From: Altererythrobacter sp.
Lineage (GTDB): Bacteria; Pseudomonadota; Alphaproteobacteria; Sphingomonadales; Sphingomonadaceae
Direction: 5' to 3'
DNA: 11,319 bases
Assembly: GCA_023299945.1 (NCBI GenBank)
Contig: JALZVZ010000331.1
Coordinates: forward strand, 1 to 11,319
Below, piece by piece: positions 1 to 6,249 of this stretch (the stretch's first letter is position 1; the number at the start of each line of letters is the position of its first letter). The notes below the pieces were generated by a model. That model searched no databases, was not told the origin of the DNA, and worked only from the letters and a program-made list of their open reading frames with translations. A program made the position numbers and the translations under genes.

Positions 1-43
1 CACTTGATTCAGCAACTGAGCCGATCAGATCGTTTTTGTTCAT
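1..43 (-). CDS. hupB: HU family DNA-binding protein (5' end only)
   Basis: Only the first 14 codons lie in the window; the gene runs off the left edge. The start reads MNKNDLIGSVAESS, the conserved beginning of HU histone-like proteins in alphaproteobacteria. HU is a small dimeric protein that binds and bends DNA without sequence specificity and helps compact the nucleoid. The ATG at 41-43 is preceded by a purine-rich ribosome-binding site (GAGGGGG) about 8 bases upstream, which fixes the start. It lies downstream of lon on the same strand, as in the classic lon-hupB order of Escherichia coli, but 250 bases separate them and a promoter candidate lies in the gap, so it is probably transcribed at least partly on its own. 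The identification rests on 14 residues plus synteny; the paralogue letter is by synteny only. Confidence 0.85.
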   Translation of the reverse strand, partial: MNKNDLIGSVAESS

Positions 44-110
44 GTTCGAGATCCCCCTCATTCAATTAAATTTCTTGAAGCGCTGTTTAAAAGCGTACTG
101 CCCGAATGTT

Positions 111-143
111 AAATGACAGACTTTGCACGGTTTATTCAAGGGG
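111..143 (-). promoter_or_regulatory. Putative hup promoter, heat-shock-like -35
   Basis: On the minus strand CCCCTTGAA (135-143) matches the -35 consensus of sigma-32 (RpoH) promoters very well. About 16 bases further on, TGTCATTT (111-118) is a partial match to an RpoH -10 element (CCCCATnT). TTGAAT followed 17 bases later by TCATTT is a weak sigma-70 reading of the same stretch. The implied transcript would have a leader of roughly 60 bases before the HU start codon. The prediction is by eye only. Confidence 0.3.
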
Positions 144-151
144 AAATTCGT

Positions 152-216
152 TCACTCGAGCTTCAAACGTCGCAAATTTAAGTCATTTGGCTCATATTGA
201 ACCAAAAATCGAGTGA
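152..216. repeat. Inverted repeat in the lon-hup intergenic region
   Basis: TCACTCGA (152-159) and TCGAGTGA (209-216) form a perfect 8-bp inverted repeat with a 49-base loop. Inside the loop, TTTGG (186-190) and CCAAA (202-206) can form a second, smaller stem. There is no following T-run, so it is not a convincing lon terminator. The rest of the 44-293 gap shows no gene, tRNA or mobile element. An 8-bp repeat in a gap this size can arise by chance. Confidence 0.3.
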
Positions 217-293
217 TCCACCCTAACCTCACGCTGTTCCATAAAATGCGCCATCTGTTCCAGAAAGTGATTCGTTGCGACGCACAATGCCTA

Positions 294-2687
294 TTAGTGA
301 GCAGTTGGCGATCCCGCACTAGGCACTTGAGGCAAGGGTTGGCTGGCCAAATCATCGGCCTCCGTCCACTCAATTGGCGCGAGCGTGCTGACCAAGGCAT
401 GCTCCACCACTGTATCGACGTGAGATACCGGAATAATCTCTAAACCTTCCTTCACCTTCGCAGGAATTTCAGCCAAATCTTTAACATTCTCTTCTGGAAT
501 GAGCACGGTCTTGATCCCGCCCCGCAGTGCCGCCAGCAGCTTTTCTTTCAACCCGCCAATGGGCAGAACTCGCCCGCGCAAGGTGACCTCGCCGGTCATA
601 GCGATGTCAGGGCGCACAGCAACACCTGTCAAAGTGGAAACGATCGACGTAACCATGCCAATGCCTGCGCTCGGCCCGTCCTTAGGCGTTGCGCCTTCAG
701 GCAGGTGAATATGGATGTTTTTGCGCTGAAAGATGCTCGGCTTTATACCATAAGAAGGCGCGCGCGATTTTACGAAGCTGAAAGCGGCTGCAATGCTCTC
801 ATTCATAACGTCGCCCAGCTTACCGGTGGACTTAACCTCACCCTTGCCCGGCGTTGTTACGCACTCAATGTCGAGCAGTTCGCCGCCAACAGAAGTCCAA
901 GCAAGGCCCGTTACCGCGCCGATCTGCGCTTCTTCTTCCGACACTCCGTGCTTGAACTTACGCACGCCTGAAAAATCGCCCAAATTCTCTGGAGTGATTG
1001 CAACACTTGTCATTTCTTTTTCAAGAATTTTGCGCAGGGATTTGCGAGCAAGCTTAGCCAATTCGCGCTCCAATGTACGCACACCGGCCTCGCGCGTGTA
1101 ATAGCGGACCAAATCACGCAAACCCTCTTCGCTCAGCGAAAATTCTCCGTCTTTTAGGCCGTGATCCTCGATCACTTTGGGCAGCAAATGCCGGGTCGCG
1201 ATCTCAACCTTTTCATCCTCAGTATAACCTTCGAGGCGGATGATCTCCATCCGGTCGAGCAATGGTTGAGGCAGATCAAGACTGTTGGCCGTCGTTACGA
1301 ACATGATTTCAGACAAGTCGAGATCAAGCTCAAGATAGTGATCTTGGAAACTGTTGTTTTGTTCTGGATCAAGCACTTCGAGCAAAGCCGATGCTGGATC
1401 ACCGCGGAAATCCTGGCCCAGCTTGTCAATTTCATCGAGCAAAAATAGCGGATTGCTCGAACCAGCCTTCTTTAGATTGCTGACGATTTTACCCGGCATA
1501 GAGCCAATATAAGTGCGCCGGTGGCCGCGTATCTCAGCCTCGTCACGCACACCGCCCAGCGATTGGCGCACAAATTCGCGGCCCGTTGCCTTAGCGATGG
1601 ACTTACCCAGCGAGGTCTTACCGACACCAGGAGGGCCAACGAGGCACAGGATTGGTCCTTTGAGCTTATTGGTGCGCGCCTGAACCGCGAGATATTCTAC
1701 GATCCGGTCCTTGACCTTCTCAAGTCCGTAGTGATCTGCATCCAGCACTTCTTGCGCCTTTGCGATGTCTTTCTTGAGGCGCGATTTCTTGCCCCATGGC
1801 AGGCCGAGCAGCACATCGAGATAATTGCGCACAACGGTCGCCTCGGCGCTCATGGGCTGCATGCCTTTGAGCTTCTTAAACTCGGCATCTGCCTTAGTTT
1901 TTGCTTCCTTAGAGAGCTTTGTTTCCGCGATTTTCTTGGCCAGCTCTGCGGTTTCATCACCGCCCTCACCATCATCACCGCCCAGCTCTGACTGGATCGC
2001 CTTCAATTGTTCATTGAGGTAATATTCGCGCTGAGTTTTCTCCATCTGGCGCTTCACACGCCCACGGATTTTGCGCTCTACTTGGAGGACAGAAAGCTCG
2101 CCTTCCATAAAGGACATGACCATCTCGAGCCGCTTCAGCGGGCTGGTTTCGGTCAAAAGCGCTTGCTTATCAGAGACTTTTACATTGATCGCAGCGGCAA
2201 TGGTGTCGGCCAGCTCGCCTGCATCATCGACATCGCTCAGATCTGTCGCGGCATCCTCGCCCAGCTTTTTGTTGAGCTTAGCATATTCGCCGAAGCGCTC
2301 CGTCACCTGGCGCATCAAAGCGGTGACTTCATTACCAGATACCGTCTCCGCTTCTTTCAGAGCGACATCGGCAAGAACGTAATCACCCTCTGCTCGCATG
2401 CCTTTGCAGGTCGCGCGCGCAGTGCCTTCAACCAAAACCCGCACTGTGCCATCAGGCAATTTCAGCAATTGCACGACTTGCGCCACCACGCCGACATCAA
2501 AGAGATCATCGGCCTCTGGATCATCACAAGATGGATCCAATTGCGCGAGAAGGAAAATGTCTTTGCTCGCCTCCATCGCAGCTTCGAGTGCCGCAACCGA
2601 CTTATCGCGGCCGACAAACAAAGGCACGACCATACCGGGGAAAACGACGATATCGCGCAAGGGCAGAAGAGGATATTGCTGGGTCAT
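294..2687 (-). CDS. lon: Lon ATP-dependent protease (endopeptidase La)
   Basis: This is a cytoplasmic AAA+ serine protease that degrades misfolded and short-lived regulatory proteins. The 797-residue product has the normal family length. The N-terminal substrate-binding domain (about 1-205, beginning MTQQYPLLPLRDIVVFPG) is followed by a coiled-coil linker (about 205-275). The AAA+ module has Walker A GPPGVGKT at 351-358 and Walker B FLLDEID at 415-421. The C-terminal protease domain has the catalytic serine in KDGPSAG (S673) and the catalytic lysine in GGLKEK (K714), so both halves look intact. I chose the ATG at 2685-2687 because homology begins there; an in-frame start at 2768 would add 27 unconserved residues and would lie on the promoter candidate. 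The ribosome-binding site is weak. The gene follows ybaB after a 93-base gap and precedes hup. The short tail after residue 775 is rich in Pro, Ser and Ala and is not part of the catalytic fold. Confidence 0.97.
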   Translation of the reverse strand: MTQQYPLLPLRDIVVFPGMVVPLFVGRDKSVAALEAAMEASKDIFLLAQLDPSCDDPEADDLFDVGVVAQVVQLLKLPDGTVRVLVEGTARATCKGMRAEGDYVLADVALKEAETVSGNEVTALMRQVTERFGEYAKLNKKLGEDAATDLSDVDDAGELADTIAAAINVKVSDKQALLTETSPLKRLEMVMSFMEGELSVLQVERKIRGRVKRQMEKTQREYYLNEQLKAIQSELGGDDGEGGDETAELAKKIAETKLSKEAKTKADAEFKKLKGMQPMSAEATVVRNYLDVLLGLPWGKKSRLKKDIAKAQEVLDADHYGLEKVKDRIVEYLAVQARTNKLKGPILCLVGPPGVGKTSLGKSIAKATGREFVRQSLGGVRDEAEIRGHRRTYIGSMPGKIVSNLKKAGSSNPLFLLDEIDKLGQDFRGDPASALLEVLDPEQNNSFQDHYLELDLDLSEIMFVTTANSLDLPQPLLDRMEIIRLEGYTEDEKVEIATRHLLPKVIEDHGLKDGEFSLSEEGLRDLVRYYTREAGVRTLERELAKLARKSLRKILEKEMTSVAITPENLGDFSGVRKFKHGVSEEEAQIGAVTGLAWTSVGGELLDIECVTTPGKGEVKSTGKLGDVMNESIAAAFSFVKSRAPSYGIKPSIFQRKNIHIHLPEGATPKDGPSAGIGMVTSIVSTLTGVAVRPDIAMTGEVTLRGRVLPIGGLKEKLLAALRGGIKTVLIPEENVKDLAEIPAKVKEGLEIIPVSHVDTVVEHALVSTLAPIEWTEADDLASQPLPQVPSAGSPTAH

Positions 2688-2741
2688 ATTGGGTCCATTG
2701 GCATCAGTTGGCGCACCAGAAACGCGCGCCGTTCTCTGGGG

Positions 2742-2768
2742 ATATGGGAAGCGTTTGCCTCGCCGCAA
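2742..2768 (-). promoter_or_regulatory. Putative lon promoter, RpoH-like
   Basis: In the 93-base gap between ybaB and lon, the minus strand has TTGCGG (2763-2768) and, 13 bases later, TCCCATAT (2742-2749). The second element matches 7 of 8 positions of the RpoH -10 consensus CCCCATnT, and the spacing suits RpoH. The -35 element is only a partial match. The predicted leader is about 48 bases. Heat-shock control of lon is well established in other proteobacteria, which makes this plausible but not proven. Confidence 0.3.
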
Positions 2769-2780
2769 TAGGGGATGCGC

Positions 2781-3122
2781 CTATTCCATTCCAGGTAGTT
2801 TGAAGCCGGGTGGCAGCCCCATTCCGCCCTGCATATCCTTCATTTGCTCCGCAGACACACGGTCTGCCTTGTCGCGCGCATCATTAAACGCGGCTGTCAC
2901 TAGATCTTCCAAAACCTGCTTTTCATCTGGCTTGATCAGGCTGTCATCAATTGCGACGCCCAAAATGCGGCCCTTGGCGCTGGCCCGCACCGTGACAAGG
3001 CCGCCGCCCGAACGGCCTTCAACTTCGATATCGTCAAGCTTGGCCTGCATATCGTTCATCTGGGTCTGAATGGTCTCTGCCGCCTTTTGTGCAGCTTGGA
3101 TCATCTCTTCCATCGATTTCAT
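2781..3122 (-). CDS. ybaB: YbaB/EbfC family nucleoid-associated protein
   Basis: This small (113-residue) DNA-binding protein belongs to a family that forms tweezer-like dimers and coats the nucleoid. Visible features are the N-terminal amphipathic helix (about 4-30, MIQAAQKAAETIQTQMNDMQ) and the conserved core EVEGRSGGGLVTVRASAKGR (34-52). The family's long C-terminal helix begins with DEKQVLEDLVTAAFNDA, and a Gly/Pro-rich tail ends in GLPPGFKLPGME. The start ATG (3120-3122) lies one base past the dnaX stop codon, and GGAG at 3131-3134, inside the end of dnaX, is a well-placed ribosome-binding site. A longer reading starting inside dnaX lacks family similarity. The tight junction indicates translational coupling and a shared transcript with dnaX. 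recR, the usual next gene in many bacteria, is absent here. Confidence 0.95.
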   Translation of the reverse strand: MKSMEEMIQAAQKAAETIQTQMNDMQAKLDDIEVEGRSGGGLVTVRASAKGRILGVAIDDSLIKPDEKQVLEDLVTAAFNDARDKADRVSAEQMKDMQGGMGLPPGFKLPGME

Positions 3123-3123
3123 T

Positions 3124-5034
3124 TTATTGGCTCCATTTGCGCCCATTTCCGGCGGAACCGGCGGCGACATTATCATTGGGGGTTAGAATTTCAGCCTCTG
3201 GAAAAGCGGTCTTGGCCGCCTTCATCAAGGGGTGTTCATTGAGTTTAGCCTCGGCATCAGCGCGCGCTTGCTCCGCCTGTTCGCGCAAGGAAGGCGTGCC
3301 TTGCCCTTCGCCCTTTTCCACCAGCCAGCGTTTGCCCGTGTGCTTAAACAAAACATCGCGGATTTCAGGCGCGGGGTCGGTGGCCATGCCATCGGCCAGA
3401 GTATAAACCAGCTTTTCAGGTCCCAGCTCAACCACGCGTATCCAGTCGCGCATGATTTGCGCCACGCGAAGCTGTCCCGCATCGTCAATTTCTTGAACCA
3501 GCGTTGCCCAATCCAATGCGCGGCCCGTTGGTGCAGCAGCGCTCACGCCGCCTCCAGCATCCGCCCCAGTGGAAGTGGCAGTGGACGTGGCAGTGGCCGC
3601 AGCAGGCGCTGGCCCGCGTTCAGCCAATTCCTCAAGCTTCTTCACCAATTTGCCCGGATCAGGCATATCGGCAGCATGCATCACCCGCAGCAGCGCCATT
3701 TGCGCCGAGACCAGCGGATCGGGCGCGCCGCGCACTTCTTCATGGCCCTTCAGCAGCAATTGCCACAAGCGGTGCAATTGCCCCGCAGATAGCTGCTGCG
3801 CAAAGGCCTTCAACGCGGCGCGCTCATCCTCTGTCGGCGCATCGGGTTCGCCGCCCGAAACCTGCGCCACGGTGATCGCATGGGTTAAGTCCATCAGGCT
3901 GTGGATCAGCGCCAAAGGCTCCACGCCCAGCGCATATTGATCATCCACCGCCGCAAGCAGTGCCTTTGCATCGCCTGCCAGTAATTTGGTCAGAAGCTCG
4001 CGCCGCGCGCTTTTATCCGCCAGCCCCAGCATATCGCGCACGCGTTTGCCAGTGACGAGGCCCTCTTCATCAAGGTCAGCATGAGCAATGGCTTGGTCGA
4101 GAATAGAAAGGCCATCGCGGACCGAGCCTTCGGCGGCATTGGCAATGATATGCAGTGCTTCGTCTTCGGCTGTGACGCCTTCCTTGGTACAAATACCGGC
4201 AAAGTGACTTTGCAACAGCTCTGCTGGAATACGGCGCAAATCGAACCTTTGCGTCCGGCTGAGCACGGTCACCGGCAGCTTTTCAACCTCAGTGGTCGCA
4301 AACAGAAACTTCACATGCGCTGGCGGTTCTTCCAGCGTTTTGAGCAAAGCATTGAAGGCATTGCGGGTCAGCATGTGGACTTCATCGATGATGTAGATTT
4401 TGTAGCGCGCAGAGACCGCCGCATAACGCACAGCCTCAATGATCTCGCGCACATCATCAACGCCGGTATGGGAGGCCGCATCCATTTCGATCACATCGAT
4501 ATGGCGCCCCTCGGCAATCGCAGTGCACGGCTCGCACACGCCGCATGGGTCGATGGTTGGCCCGCCCTCGCCGTCCGCCCCGATGCAATTTAGAGATTTG
4601 GCGATCAGCCGCGCTGTCGAGGTTTTGCCGACCCCGCGCACACCCGTCATCAGAAACGCATGTGCCAGCCGGTCGCGCTCAATCGCATTACCAAGCGTGC
4701 GAACCATCGGCTCTTGCCCAATCAGTTCGGAGAATGTCTGCGGCCGGTATTTGCGCGCAAGCACACGATAAGGTTGATTGGTATCAGCCGACATGGCTTT
4801 AGCAGGCTCGGACTTAGGCTCAGCTTTAGGCTTTGTGGGCGCCTGCGCAATTGGCGCGGGTGCAGCCTCAGCCGGTTCTGCCGGAGAGTCGCCGAACATG
4901 GAGTTTTGCCCGGCGGACTCTAATTCAGCAGCGCTGGGCTGTTGCTCTTCAGCTGGAGCATCCCCTTCGTTCCAAGGAGGTCCGCCAGCCGGATCACCAG
5001 CACCATCGCCATTCATTTCAGAGGAATCACTCAT
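3124..5034 (-). CDS. dnaX: DNA polymerase III subunit tau/gamma (clamp loader)
   Basis: This is the ATPase subunit of the clamp loader, which opens and loads the sliding clamp and ties the replicative polymerases to the helicase. The 636-residue product begins with an 88-residue extension rich in Ala, Pro, Glu and Ser before the usual family start (YRVLARKYRP at 89). It has Walker A GVRGVGKT (131-138), four zinc-binding cysteines (C150, C164, C167, C170), Walker B IIDEVH (215-220) and the SRC-type motif LSRTQRF (258-264) with Thr in place of the usual Cys. The clamp-loader collar spans about 330-455. A low-complexity Ala/Thr/Ser linker (475-500) leads to the tau-specific C-terminal domain. 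I kept the long start because AAGGCG sits 6 bases before it, while Met81 (4792-4794) has no ribosome-binding site. I found no A AAA AAG slippery heptamer, so a short gamma form, if made, would need another mechanism such as proteolysis, which is known in Caulobacter. Confidence 0.96.
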   Translation of the reverse strand: MSDSSEMNGDGAGDPAGGPPWNEGDAPAEEQQPSAAELESAGQNSMFGDSPAEPAEAAPAPIAQAPTKPKAEPKSEPAKAMSADTNQPYRVLARKYRPQTFSELIGQEPMVRTLGNAIERDRLAHAFLMTGVRGVGKTSTARLIAKSLNCIGADGEGGPTIDPCGVCEPCTAIAEGRHIDVIEMDAASHTGVDDVREIIEAVRYAAVSARYKIYIIDEVHMLTRNAFNALLKTLEEPPAHVKFLFATTEVEKLPVTVLSRTQRFDLRRIPAELLQSHFAGICTKEGVTAEDEALHIIANAAEGSVRDGLSILDQAIAHADLDEEGLVTGKRVRDMLGLADKSARRELLTKLLAGDAKALLAAVDDQYALGVEPLALIHSLMDLTHAITVAQVSGGEPDAPTEDERAALKAFAQQLSAGQLHRLWQLLLKGHEEVRGAPDPLVSAQMALLRVMHAADMPDPGKLVKKLEELAERGPAPAAATATSTATSTGADAGGGVSAAAPTGRALDWATLVQEIDDAGQLRVAQIMRDWIRVVELGPEKLVYTLADGMATDPAPEIRDVLFKHTGKRWLVEKGEGQGTPSLREQAEQARADAEAKLNEHPLMKAAKTAFPEAEILTPNDNVAAGSAGNGRKWSQ

Positions 5035-5036
5035 AT

Positions 5037-5051
5037 CGCCTTAAATAGGCG
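5037..5051 (-). promoter_or_regulatory. Small hairpin over the dnaX ribosome-binding site
   Basis: Immediately upstream of the dnaX ATG the minus strand reads CGCCT-ATTTA-AGGCG, a 5-bp stem with a 5-base loop. Its 3' arm is the ribosome-binding site. If it forms in the mRNA it would partly mask translation initiation. The stem is short and could be fortuitous. Confidence 0.3.
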
Positions 5052-5077
5052 TTCGCGCGATGAATGTCATGGGTGAG

Positions 5078-5107
5078 ATACCAGAAACGCGCAGCTTATC
5101 GCCGCAA
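5078..5107 (-). promoter_or_regulatory. Weak candidate dnaX promoter
   Basis: Between the end of the SRP RNA and dnaX, TTGCGG (5102-5107) and TGGTAT (5078-5083) on the minus strand are 18 bases apart. Both are poor matches to sigma-70. dnaX may instead be transcribed by read-through from the SRP RNA promoter. Confidence 0.18.
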
Positions 5108-5110
5108 TTT

Positions 5111-5203
5111 AAAAGGAGCCGAGCGACCCGTCGCAATCCACCTGGGCTGCTTCCTTCCGGATCTGACCCGGTGAGCGAACGCAAACGTCCACCCGACTCC
5201 CGA
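5111..5203 (-). ncRNA. ffs: Small bacterial signal recognition particle RNA (4.5S RNA)
   Basis: This is the RNA scaffold of the signal recognition particle, which pairs with Ffh to deliver nascent membrane proteins to the translocon. The minus strand carries the diagnostic apical domain GGGTCAGATCCGGAAGGAAG followed by CAGCCC: a GGAA tetraloop, the symmetric loop with AGCA, and a GGG/CCC closing stem. The flanks pair as expected for a single long hairpin. The 5' GGGAGTCGGGTGG pairs with the 3' TCGCTCGGCTCC, CACC pairs with GGTG, and TCGC pairs with GCGA. The closing stem runs directly into TTTT (5111-5114), consistent with termination there. The 5' end is set by the start of the closing stem and agrees with a promoter whose -10 ends 7-8 bases upstream. 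The exact ends may be off by a few bases. It lies just upstream of dnaX, as scr does in Bacillus subtilis. Confidence 0.95.
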
Positions 5204-5208
5204 CCGGC

Positions 5209-5237
5209 CATATGGCGCCCCAAAGGCGGCTTGGCAA
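5209..5237 (-). promoter_or_regulatory. Promoter of the SRP RNA
   Basis: On the minus strand TTGCCA (5232-5237; 5 of 6 to TTGACA) and CATATG (5209-5214) are exactly 17 bases apart. The predicted start falls at about 5201-5203, exactly where the base-paired SRP RNA begins. This independent agreement is the main support. The -35 lies inside the 13-mer that recurs upstream of ispB. Confidence 0.5.
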
Positions 5238-5241
5238 GATG
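5229..5241 (-). repeat. 13-bp sequence shared with the ispB promoter region (copy 1)
   Basis: CATCTTGCCAAGC on the minus strand is identical to the sequence at 9780-9792. Its core CTTGCCAAG is an odd-centred palindrome. It contains the -35 hexamer of the SRP RNA promoter. Confidence 0.6.
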
Positions 5242-5310
5242 TCTGACATTCAAGTGGTATAAAGGTAAGGCTATCAGTATGGTACGCCTGCATTTTTATT
5301 AGGATGGACA

Positions 5311-5841
5311 ATGAACCAACGCTCTCTGATCGCCGCACTATGCGCTTCTGTCTTAACACTTGCGCCACTGCAAAGCGTGTCAGCCGACGATCATATGAGC
5401 TTGGAATTGGGCAATGATACAGGCGAATTTGCCAAGGATGGCGAGTGCGACGACATCCGCTTTACTGGCAAGGGAATGTCAGTGATTTTGCTGACCGACA
5501 GCATTGGCAAGGACGCTAGTGACTGCGGTGCGGCGCTGAAAGCGGAGAGAGTCAGCGTCGACCCGATGCACGCGAAGCCCTCAGACGCCAGCCCAATCAA
5601 TTTTGGCGATGACACCTCGCGATTTGCCAAGGATGGGCAATGCGATGATATCCGCTTTGCAGGCAGCGATGCCGCTGAAATGGTTTTTATCGCAGAGGAC
5701 GTTGGTCATGATGCCAGCGATTGCAAAGCGGCATTTGAGACTGGCGCTGTCAAATGGCAGGGCAGTACAGCAACGCCAGAACTAGGCGTCACCGCGAATG
5801 AAATTGCTGAGCAAATGGATGCCCCTAAGATAACGACTTGA
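5311..5841 (+). CDS. Secreted protein with two tandem Cys-containing repeats, function unknown
   Basis: The 176-residue product starts with a clear signal peptide (MNQRSLIAALCASVLTLAPL, probable cleavage after SVSA at 25), so it should act in the periplasm or outside the cell. The mature part holds two homologous units, residues 33-76 and 98-142. Each follows the pattern [LF]G(N/D)DT..FAKDG.CDDIRF.G, then a hydrophobic stretch, then G.DASDC. Each unit has two cysteines (C46/C72 and C111/C138), which suggests one disulfide per repeat, and many acidic residues. I recognise this kind of repeat from other alphaproteobacterial secreted proteins, usually written D.GECDDPRF, but know of no assigned function. 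The ATG has AGGA 6 bases upstream. It is divergent from the SRP RNA and convergent with the complex I gene. TATAAA at 5258-5263 could be a -10, but no -35 lies at the right distance. Confidence 0.85.
   Translation: MNQRSLIAALCASVLTLAPLQSVSADDHMSLELGNDTGEFAKDGECDDIRFTGKGMSVILLTDSIGKDASDCGAALKAERVSVDPMHAKPSDASPINFGDDTSRFAKDGQCDDIRFAGSDAAEMVFIAEDVGHDASDCKAAFETGAVKWQGSTATPELGVTANEIAEQMDAPKITT
5407..5538 (+). repeat. Internal protein repeat, unit 1
   Basis: This covers residues 33-76 of the secreted protein, homologous to unit 2. The two units share the DNA string ATTTGCCAAGGATGG exactly, suggesting an intragenic duplication that is recent or still under constraint. Confidence 0.75.
5602..5736 (+). 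repeat. Internal protein repeat, unit 2
   Basis: This covers residues 98-142 of the secreted protein, offset 65 residues from unit 1, with conserved FAKDG-CDDIRF and DASDC. It ends in FETGAVKW, where unit 1 diverges. Confidence 0.75.
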
Positions 5842-5864
5842 GCCGGGTCCTTGGGGCGCGTGAT

Positions 5865-6143
5865 TTAGCGAAAATTATCCGCATAGGACTGTAGTTTAAG
5901 CGCTTTTTGCGGTGTCGCATGAACACGCGCGGCAATCCCATACTTATCCGCATAGGCTTTTGCTGCGTCTTTCGTCGGAAAACTCAAAGACACTTGCGCC
6001 TGCGTATCGCTGCTGCCGGTCCAGCCCATCAGCGGATCCGGCTTGCGCGCCTCGGATTGCTCGAACTCGAGCACCCAAACATCAGTGTGGGCCTTGCCCG
6101 ATTGCATCGCGTTTTTGGGACGTTGGAATATTCGTGCAGACAT
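5865..6143 (-). CDS. NDUFS4-like accessory subunit of respiratory complex I (ETC complex I subunit)
   Basis: The 92-residue protein is of the family matching the mitochondrial 18-kDa subunit NDUFS4, which in alphaproteobacteria is an accessory subunit of NADH:quinone oxidoreductase on the cytoplasmic side of the membrane. Diagnostic stretches are ARIFQRPKNAMQSGKA (3-18), WVLEFE (23-28), PLMGWTGSSDTQAQVSLSF (37-55) and the C-terminal YADNFR. The length is typical of the bacterial form, with no presequence. The ATG has a GGAA-rich ribosome-binding region upstream. It is not next to any other nuo gene here, which is usual for this subunit. It follows hrpB on the same strand with a 106-base gap and is convergent with the repeat protein (23-base gap). 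Confidence 0.93.
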   Translation of the reverse strand: MSARIFQRPKNAMQSGKAHTDVWVLEFEQSEARKPDPLMGWTGSSDTQAQVSLSFPTKDAAKAYADKYGIAARVHATPQKALKLQSYADNFR

Positions 6144-6188
6144 TCTTGCTTTTCCGTTCCTCGCTCAGGCGGCCTTATCGCTGCGGGC

Positions 6189-6221
6189 GGCCACTTGGCC
6201 TAACAAGATGAACTCTCATCT
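6189..6221 (-). other. Two adjacent small stem-loops between hrpB and the complex I gene
   Basis: Reading the minus strand after the hrpB stop, AGATGA-GAGT-TCATCT (6206-6221, 6-bp stem, followed by TGTT) comes first, then GGCC-AAGT-GGCC (6189-6200, 4-bp GC stem). The first could be a weak terminator for hrpB, but it is AT-rich and lacks a proper T-run. No promoter for the downstream gene is obvious in this 106-base gap. Confidence 0.25.
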
Positions 6222-6249
6222 CGATCCCCTTTGATTTGGGCTCTGTAAT

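Noticed and set aside
234..262. Direct repeat CTGTTCCA, two copies 21 bp apart, downstream of lon
   Set aside because: It is only 8 bp and two copies, within chance expectation, with no link to any other element.
152..443. Short open frames on both strands overlapping the lon 3' end and the lon-hup gap
   Set aside because: There is no homology and no ribosome-binding site, and the overlap with lon is out of frame.
2688..2768. Longer lon start adding 27 residues
   Set aside because: The extra residues are not part of the Lon family N-terminus, and the region carries the promoter candidate.
2007..2771. 254-codon open frame on the plus strand
   Set aside because: It is antisense to the strongly conserved lon gene, with no recognisable domain and a composition typical of a shadow frame.
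3123..3176. Longer ybaB start inside dnaX
   Set aside because: The family N-terminus begins at the ATG at 3120-3122, which has its own GGAG ribosome-binding site.
5041..5302. Short open frames on both strands (minus 5041-5253, plus 5060-5302) across the SRP RNA
   Set aside because: They overlap the structured SRP RNA completely, have no ribosome-binding site or family similarity, and are the well-known type of false protein predicted over this RNA.
5821..5864. GCCCC/GGGGC pairing as a bidirectional terminator between the two convergent genes
   Set aside because: There are only five clean base pairs, a loop of about 20 bases and mismatches, with no T-run in either direction.
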